DNA from: Terebella lapidaria
Lineage: Eukaryota; Annelida; Polychaeta; Terebellida; Terebellidae
DNA: 64,000 nt
Assembly (NCBI GenBank): GCA_949152475.1
Contig: OX424561.1
Span: 4,650,001 to 4,714,000, forward strand
Reading direction: 5' to 3'
Part shown: one piece after another, positions 56,871 to 64,000 of the stretch
Numbering within the stretch: position 1 is the first letter of the stretch
Layout of the letters: the number at the start of each line of letters is the position of its first letter
Notes under the pieces: generated by a model
Told to the model about the DNA's origin: nothing
The model's database searches: none
What the model saw: only the letters and a program-made list of their open reading frames with translations
Translations under genes and position numbers: made by a program

Positions 56871-59564
56871 ATCATGTTAATGGGCATATGTGTGCCGGTG
56901 TATTTATACTGTATCTACATGTATATGATATAAATACACTGCAATGATGCTGATAGATCTAGGCCTAAAAGATGCCAAAAAATATTGACTAATACTTGCA
57001 AGCGGATGCAAGCGGGTGAATAAAAAAAACTGTCTGAATCAGGCTCATGGACAGTCAGTGGGCCTAGATCTATGTGTGTAACAATAAAACTAAAAAAAAC
57101 TTTCATCATAACCAATTGTTGTTATTGTATCTACATATTCAAAAATGCTCCTTTTCCACTCGCTGCGTCCCTATGGTCTGCATAATAACATATTAATTTG
57201 AAGGTGTGTTAAATGCTTTGAACATCCCAAAATGTAGACGAATTTAGGACACATGGCTCGCATGCAGAATTGCAGATAATCAACTCCCTGATTCAGCAGC
57301 ACTGTAACCTCAATTAAGACGCGGTGAGAACGAACGGGTTGATAGCTGTAACCTCAAGATGCAACAGTTACTATTTCAGACTTCTGACATGAGGTTTGAT
57401 AGGTAAGAAAGGTAACCCATTATGGGCGATATTTGTCCCTCTAGATAATCAATATAATGATTGAGTTTATGAGTAACACACAATCATAAATGCAGAAATT
57501 TCATCATGACCACTGTTATTTCTGAACCTGACAACTCACTTACTATAAGGAACTACCTGGGAATAGATATTGCCCAAGACTAACTGCATGAGATTCAATG
57601 GATATTATGTGACTAGAATTGCATGAGCGAAATACACTTAAAACGGTAATTACAGCTGTATCACATAATGAAGTTCTTTAGTTGATTTAAAAAAAAAAAA
57701 TTTTCATAACCGTTTTTATAGGAAACTAACTTCTGTGAACTGTGATAATCAACGATAAGAATATATCAGTAACACAAAGTGATGAAGGCAGATACAGACA
57801 ACCCCATACTTGTTGTGTTGTGAATAAACTTTCCAACAACAAAAAATTCTTTCATAACCAATTGTCATATTTATATCCAACCACTAACTATAGAGGAATA
57901 ACTGAGATCAAAATTGCCCTGGAGATTCATCTGATGACCTGCCTATTCAAGACAACAGATCAAGAGAATAGATCTATTCGAGCCAACAATATGCCTATGT
58001 AGTGCCAAGCACCACATACCCACACAGGAAAATTAAGAACGAATGAAATTATGAGCGATGACAGTGCTGCGGATCACACCAAACAGTGATTTTACTGCAC
58101 AATATTGTGGAAACAACGCCTACTGGATGACTATTCAATTTGAAGGTGTGAAAGTGTGGGTCACACTGAACATACCTCTGCATAACATTGAATCTGTAAA
58201 ATCGTGGTTATAGCATATTATTATTTCATTAATATCATGTATACAATGGACAAATTTTATCGTCATTATTATTTGTTACTATTACATATTGCATGTATCA
58301 AACAGAATAATTTCACTCTGATATATTCATCACTCGTCAATATATCAGAGTGGTTGAATGTGTAGAGATACAAAATTATGTCAGTAAAATTTTGACAGCG
58401 CATATCTTTTTGTTGTTATCCATGTTATCGGTCTGGCTTCCTATTGTGACAATAAAATTGAGTGAAAAACTGACCGAAGTCTTTTTTATTTGATCAACAA
58501 AGAACACGGTTTCATGTACAATAACCTATACTGAACAAAATAATATAAACGAAAAAATAAGCCTATTTGACATGGGGAGGTTATATTTTGTCCAGCATGT
58601 TCACTGTACAACTCAGCATGAATGGAATTACTTATAAAGTAATGGGTGTTTAATTTTCTTCCCTATACTAGAATAACTGTGTGTATGTCAGGCTCCAGTC
58701 TTTTGTGGATATCAAAGAGTTTCTGATGCATTCAAATAAATCTGTTAACATATGGAAAATACCTATAGCCGTGGTAAGGAAAACATATGTATATGTTCTT
58801 GTATAAATGTTCAACAAGTGAATTCATTAATAAGCAAAGATATGTCATTGTACCAGTTCAATATTTGGAAGAAAATAATGTTGGGCAATATTTAATTTTT
58901 TTTTGTGCTTGCAAGCATTAAGTTGAACGAAAATTGCATAATTTGAACTATTCACCATCCAGCATCAGGCATTCAAGTCCTTTGCGTTTTGGAACATAAG
59001 GCGCCAAAGTTCTAGAATATACGCACGAATACGGCATAACTCACTATCATATACTCGTATACAGTAGTGAGCATACTGATTCATGTATGCATGTTCGCGT
59101 GACGCTATACAAAAATCTACTTTTTTCTAGAGTATCCTGCTTGCGTGAAATTACGGTACCGGGCGGCCGTTGTCATGGAGTCGCGTTGTGATGTCTCGCA
59201 GTTCCAGTCTCGTTGTTTGTCCACGACACAAAAAAGACTGATGAATGTCATCTAGCTGCTGTATTCATGTTATATACTCGAATAAAAAATGCAATAACCG
59301 ATTGAGGAACGCTCGTGAAACCATATTGCGAAACGGTGCTTCGCAAAAAAAAAAAAAATCACTGAGCGGTGAAATTCGCTCCCAGATCGCTAGGGGTTTC
59401 CTGTCTAAAAAAACTTCCGGTCAAAATTCGCAGAGATGAAAATTGTGATCATAGTAGCTGGGACTATCTTTAGTTTCTGCTGCTTTCAGTGCTTTGGTGT
59501 TATTTTCTCGGACATGCAATACCATTAGACGCAGTTCGGCGCGCTTCGCGCGCCTCGCTGCGTT
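56871..59564. repeat. 2.7-kb tandem duplication, copy 2
   Basis: Second copy, in direct contact with the first. Both end in the self-complementary stretch GACGCAGTTCGGCGCGC TTCGCGCGCC TCGCTGCGT, described in parts, at about 56,834-56,869 and 59,528-59,563. Confidence 0.9.
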
Positions 59565-60662
59565 ATTATACATGATTCTGTCAATGAATGATACTGGTTG
59601 AATCCACATATATGTAGATTTATAAATAAAAATATTTTAAAAGATGGAAAGCCAGCATCTGCATGGGTGCAGGCGAGAGAAAAATTCCAAGTCCCCCCCC
59701 CCCCCCAAAAAAAACAAAAAAAACACCCAAAATAATTTTTTTCTCCTGGGAATTGCCTGAATCAAATCATGACATTGACAGGAATCGGCAGATTTTTTTC
59801 GGCAGACTGGCGGCCATCTTGGATTCCGGATCTTGACGAAAAACAGTAGGAGGTTGAAGCAAGGTATTTCGAATGAGTTGTGAAAATTTTAGATGAAGGC
59901 GTTTGATTTGATTATGATGTATATAACGTATGGATAAAAAAACATACAGAAAAATAAGGCCTCCCGATTTTCAATCGGGATGCCTAATAATATCATCACT
60001 GCCCAGTCAGTGTCTTTCATCAAAGTATACAATAAATGTTTCATAAATGTTTCATAATATTTCACGGAATTACTTATCAACAAATAATTTTATGAAAAGT
60101 TGTCAAAAAAAATGGATTATAATTTTTTGCTGAATACACCACTACTAATGATTTCAATATCCACATATGTCAATAATATGTTATATTAATTTTGTTGTAA
60201 TATGTTTGCTTAGTGATATCAACAATTAATATTACTAATAAGAGTCATACAATCTCTGCTGGTCAAAACATTTTACTTTATTGAGCCCAGTAATGAATGT
60301 TTCTTGTCTTAAGTATTTTATTATGCTGAGTAATAGACTTAACCAGCAAAAATAATGTTATCTTATTCACAAAAATGTTTCTGTTTTCCTACAAGTTCTG
60401 AACATTCATAGCATCTACATGTATACCGACAACAGTTACACTATGCTCACTCACACAAAATACAATCTAGCGCCATGCAAGTGCTACTCCGACAAGTGGC
60501 ACTCGAGTGAGCTTCGTGAAACAAAACAAGCACTCTCGGAGGTCCACTTCAGTTAAACTCACACTCCACTCACGCTCCAGTCACACTCGAACCCCACAGT
60601 GTCCCTCACGTAAGTGTGACTGAAGTGTGAGTGTGAGTGAGTTTCTGAATACAGGCCTTGTT
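59565..60662. other. No gene recognised; two hairpins
   Basis: A stem AGGCCTCCCGATT / AATCGGGATGCCT (12 of 13 pairs, 3-base loop) at 59,957-59,985, and a longer imperfect foldback of CACTC/GAGTG words at about 60,555-60,645 (CTCACACTCCACTCACGCTC against GTGTGAGTGTGAGTGAG). Confidence 0.45.
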
Positions 60663-61135
60663 TTTGCTATTTTTTGCGATGCTAAATTGTATCGTTCTAT
60701 AACTTGGCATACTTCACCTGGGAGTCAAACGGCAATTTTCTACTGAATTTCAGACTTCTATTGCAGCTAAAATTGAAAAAGTTGGCAATCTACCCCAGAC
60801 CTGACCATTCAATTTCTGGGTCCGCACACAACTTTGTGCATTTGCTTGGTTTCGTAGCGGTGTAATATTTCGAAATCAACATGTTTGTGTAGAATACACC
60901 CCAATGTGTCTTCTGGTTCAAATTACAATAATACTTCGGATCCTGATTGATGTAAACAGGACCAAATCCTCCAATATATGCTTAGATACTCGAGATCCAG
61001 TTTTGGGCTGAAATTTAACATTGGGTCAGCCAACTTCTTGAATTTTCGCGATAGAAGTCTGAAATTAAGTAAAAAGCTGCCGTTTGACTCCCAGGTGAAG
61101 TATGCAAAGTTATGGAAAACTCAAAAGTATACTCA
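60663..61135. mobile_element. MITE family B, copy with worn ends
   Basis: GCGATGCTAAATTGTATCGT, CTTCACCTGGGAGTCAAACG on the left and GCCGTTTGACTCCCAGGTGA on the right pair as long inverted arms, but the outermost 40 bases are missing on both sides. The centre (GGATCCTGATTGATGTAAAC, GAGATCCAGTTTTGGGCTGA) is the inverse of the centre of the 62,180 copy. Confidence 0.7.
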
Positions 61136-61959
61136 AAATATACACCATAAGTAAAAAAACCCCAAGTGTCGTTCTATCAGTTTATTCATAAAAGACAACT
61201 GAACATACATATCTGAGGTAATTTTAACCTGATAGCTTTTTAGGTGATTCTAAATCTCAGCAAACATTTATTTCTAATTAAATGTAGAACCTGCCAGTGG
61301 TGACGTCATAGAATCTGTTTATAGACCTCAGTCCCATGACATAAAATTGAGACAATACAAACATATTTCAATTACAAATCATGGAACGCGCAGATGTGTG
61401 GTGTGAATATATGAATATATTGTATTCCTACAATTTGTTTTTAAACTGTTTTTACTCTGTATTCTGATCCATGGAAAATTCATAACATTGGTCAAGTGAG
61501 ATCATGTGGAGTGTCGCACTAAAATTTTGCCACAAAGTGTAAACAGAATCTGAAATACACCCTAGCGATGCCGTCACATAATACTTGAGATCAGAGTTAC
61601 ATCTGCACTTGCATTGAAACTGAATAAATACCGAGTTATTTCTTTAATCGGTGTGTACTCAATTTCGTCATATAACTATCGAAATATTGGACTAGAAGTA
61701 TGTTATTTTGGAATTTCGATAAAATATAAATGTACATCTCGACTGCGATCTTGTGATGAAAGAAAATCAATACAAATTAAAAATTGAACTGGTCGATACT
61801 GAGCAAAGATATGACTATAATTGTGTACAATAAACTCAATACATGAGCAATCAATAAGCGAGTAGTTTACAACTCGACATCTGCCTCCCCAGACAGCTGT
61901 TGTACCCCGGCCCGTACATGTCCAGTTGCCATGGAGACCTGTATATCCCGGGGTGGTGT

Positions 61960-64000
61960 TCAAGACAGCATCTGTTTCGTGTCCTCCATCGCTTTTTCCA
62001 GAGCAGCAGCAAACTTGGCCGAACTCGTGGCTGCTGAGTTCTTCCAACTGGTCACCGCGATATTGACTGCCGAAAAAGGTACACTTTACAAACGTGTGAT
62101 CAAACTGATCCGCATGATACTATTGACAGAACCATATAGGCCCTACTGGTATATTCGATGAAGCTACTAATAGCTACTATACTCTGATTTTTCTAACTTG
62201 TTTACATCGGTTTCTGACGATATCTTTGCGATGCCGAATAGTATCGTTCTATAACTTGGCGTGCTTCACCTTGGGGACAAACGGCAATTTTATACTAAAT
62301 TTCAGACTTCTATCGCAATAATTAAAGAAGTTGGCAATCTACCCCAATGTTAAATTTCAGCTAAAAACGGGATCTCGAGAATCTGAGCTTATTCGAGGAT
62401 TTGATCCTGTTTACATCCATCAGGATTCGAAGTATTGTTGTAATTTTAGACAAGAAGACACATCGGGGTGTCTTCTAAACAAAAATGTGGATTTTGAAAG
62501 ATTGCACCACTACAAAACCGAGCAAATGCACAAAATTGTGTGCGGACCCAGAAATTAAATGACCGGGCTAAATTTAACATTGGGGTAGATTGCCAACTTT
62601 TTCAATTTTTGAGGTAGAAGTCTGAAATTCGGTAGAGAATTGCCGTTTCACACCCAGGTGAAGTATGCCAAGTTATAGAACGATAGCTTTTAGCATCACA
62701 AAAATATCAGCGAAAAACAGTGTAAACGAGTTAGAAAAATCAGAGTATAGTCAACTTTGATAGAGGTTGGGCAGAGAGTGGGTACTACAATCGAATTCAG
62801 TTTACAACCTTGTGTTCAGTCACATGGCAGACTTACTCCTATCGTCCCCGAGGATGATGTACGACAAGCCGTAGCCCTCATGTGTGCCTGGCCCGAAGCC
62901 ACCCGAGGCACAGCTGAAGTCGACCGGCGTGCCATACTCGTACGACCGCGTGGGAGTCTGGGAGGTGGACAGGATGAACGGCAGCTGCCACGCCTGGTTT
63001 GATGGAGATAATATGTGATTAATTTATAGTTCGATTTGTAATATCTATTAGGTAGGAATTAATACCAACACTATGATCTGCGTGTAGGATAAAATTGGAA
63101 TGGTATGTATTAACCGAGTACCAACACTTTAGGATTATAAACACCCAAATGAAATTGATTTATAATGCAATCAAAATGCGAGCAAACATGAATGCCAAAC
63201 ACTTATTATGATATAGACGTATTTAATAAGTGAGTTCAAAGTGACCTCTGTTTAAGTTTAAGTCATCGGGTGAAGCAGACTCGACTAATAAACCTTGGTA
63301 TATTTTGCTCATGGTGTAGTTTGTAATACTCCAGATCCGAATATGCATGGCGCTCACCTTGTCCCTGAAGATACTGGGGAGGTCCATGCCGAGTTCCCTG
63401 GAAGCACAGAGCAGGCCGAGGAGGTGTCGGTCGCAGCCCTGGCCGGCCGTGGCGTCCAGTCGGAGCCGAGTCTGGTGCTCCACCGCCCGGCGGAACAGCG
63501 CGCTCCTGCTTTGGCGTGTCACGGCCGGGTCGTCCATAGCACGCAGCCAGGCCACGGAGTGCGGGGAGCCCGGGTGTACGGTCTCGGTCCGGCCCAGCAG
63601 GAACAGTCTAGTACACGGGCGATATGACATCGTAGTTAGCATATGTGACAGGTTGTTTCAAATGAAACCCAAAAATTACTGGGATAAACATGAGAAGTAC
63701 AATTGCATGGTTTTTATCCGAAACCATTCATTATAACTTCATGAAATCATAATGTGTTTCCGTGGCAACTTGTGACCACAGCGACTTACCGCCCTGTCGA
63801 AGGCTCGTACGTTTTCGGTACTGACTTGTTCAGCCGGTAGTAAGCCAGCTGGAACATCATCTGTGGGTGAACGAGTTAGAAACCATGACACTGAGAGGAG
63901 TGCCCTCAACACACGCAGAAAATGAACATTACTACTGGTTTCATTTGTTCTTCGTAACAATAGATAAACATTTTGTAACATGCCTGGATGTAACCATCCG
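61960..64000 (-). CDS. Carnitine/choline acyltransferase family gene, last five exons (5' part beyond window)
   Basis: Read on the minus strand the exons are 64,000-63,984 (partial, ...DGYIQ), 63,860-63,790 (MMFQLAYYRLNK...), 63,607-63,358, 62,993-62,837 and 62,066-61,960 with TGA at 61,962-61,960. Phases join without loss: 0, then CG|A giving Arg before LFLLGRTETV, 0, then A|TC giving Ile. Family landmarks are GRTETV, GQGCDRHLLGL, LSTSQTP, GGFGP and EGYGLSY; these belong to the C-terminal catalytic half of carnitine/choline acyltransferases, which move acyl groups between CoA and carnitine (or choline) in mitochondria, peroxisomes or cytosol. GDDR followed by TSWK and DRHLLGLL recall peroxisomal octanoyltransferase (CROT), GGFGP..GYGLSY recalls CPT1, so the subclass is left open. 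The catalytic His lies upstream of the window. The final intron contains a complete TA-flanked MITE. One donor is GC instead of GT. Confidence 0.88.
62180..62747. mobile_element. MITE family B, complete copy in acyltransferase last intron
   Basis: TACTCTGATTTTTCTAACTT and GTTAGAAAAATCAGAGTA are the ends, with TA at 62,178-62,179 and 62,748-62,749. Inverted arms extend about 180 bases each (CTTCACCTTGGGGACAAACG against GCCGTTTCACACCCAGGTGA; GGCAATCTACCCCAATGTTA against TAACATTGGGGTAGATTGCC). It sits between exons 62,837-62,993 and 61,960-62,066 of the minus-strand gene. Confidence 0.85.

Noticed and set aside
63295..63736. Plus-strand frames of 110-129 codons at the right edge
   Set aside because: They overlap the minus-strand acyltransferase exon, which has family motifs and consistent splice junctions.

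Overview
The window is nuclear DNA of an animal, most likely a marine invertebrate. Genes are split by introns. The one clearly multi-exon gene encodes a carnitine/choline acyltransferase. Most of the sequence is transposon remnants, inverted-repeat elements and satellites of kinds common in deuterostome, molluscan and cnidarian genomes. I cannot place the organism more precisely from sequence alone. There is no sign of bacterial operons, rRNA, CRISPR arrays or an intact virus, and I found no convincing tRNA.

Four genes are supportable. Three are plus-strand paralogues (exon at 29,578-30,924; 43,313-44,773; 51,678-53,024). Each encodes two tandem LRAT/NlpC-P60-like modules followed by an alanine-rich hydrophobic segment and a glycine-zipper tail. 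The positions of the LRAT catalytic Cys appear substituted, so they look like a local family of catalytically inactive, membrane-inserting LRAT-like proteins. The fourth, on the minus strand at the right edge, is the 3' end of a carnitine/choline acyltransferase gene: five exons with consistent splice phases, including one GC-AG intron.

Layout. 1-6 kb: two palindrome-studded TA-flanked foldback elements. 6.4-10.6 kb: two tandem elements carrying a 134-bp satellite full of nuclear-receptor half-sites. The first is interrupted by a 707-bp element whose CACTGTG ends and 5-bp target duplication resemble Transib/RAG-type transposons, and the matching empty site lies 1.3 kb away. 10.7-15.3 kb: a 4.6-kb element with ~690-bp terminal inverted repeats and a decayed coding region. 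17.5-29.6 kb: foldback fragments, LINE scraps, a 34-bp satellite (23.5-26.1 kb), and three GC-rich blocks in which CpG recurs about every 10.5 bp. 29.6-53 kb: the LRAT-like family, separated by nested MITEs, LINE pieces, direct repeats and a 4.7-kb satellite of 27-bp units. 54.2-59.6 kb: a recent 2.7-kb tandem duplication. 60.6-64 kb: two copies of a TA-flanked MITE, one inside the last intron of the acyltransferase gene.

The three LRAT-like genes probably share biochemistry; nothing links them functionally to the acyltransferase beyond both families acting on lipids. Long reading frames across the 27-bp satellite and across the foldback upstream of the first LRAT-like gene are consequences of repeat structure, not evidence of genes.
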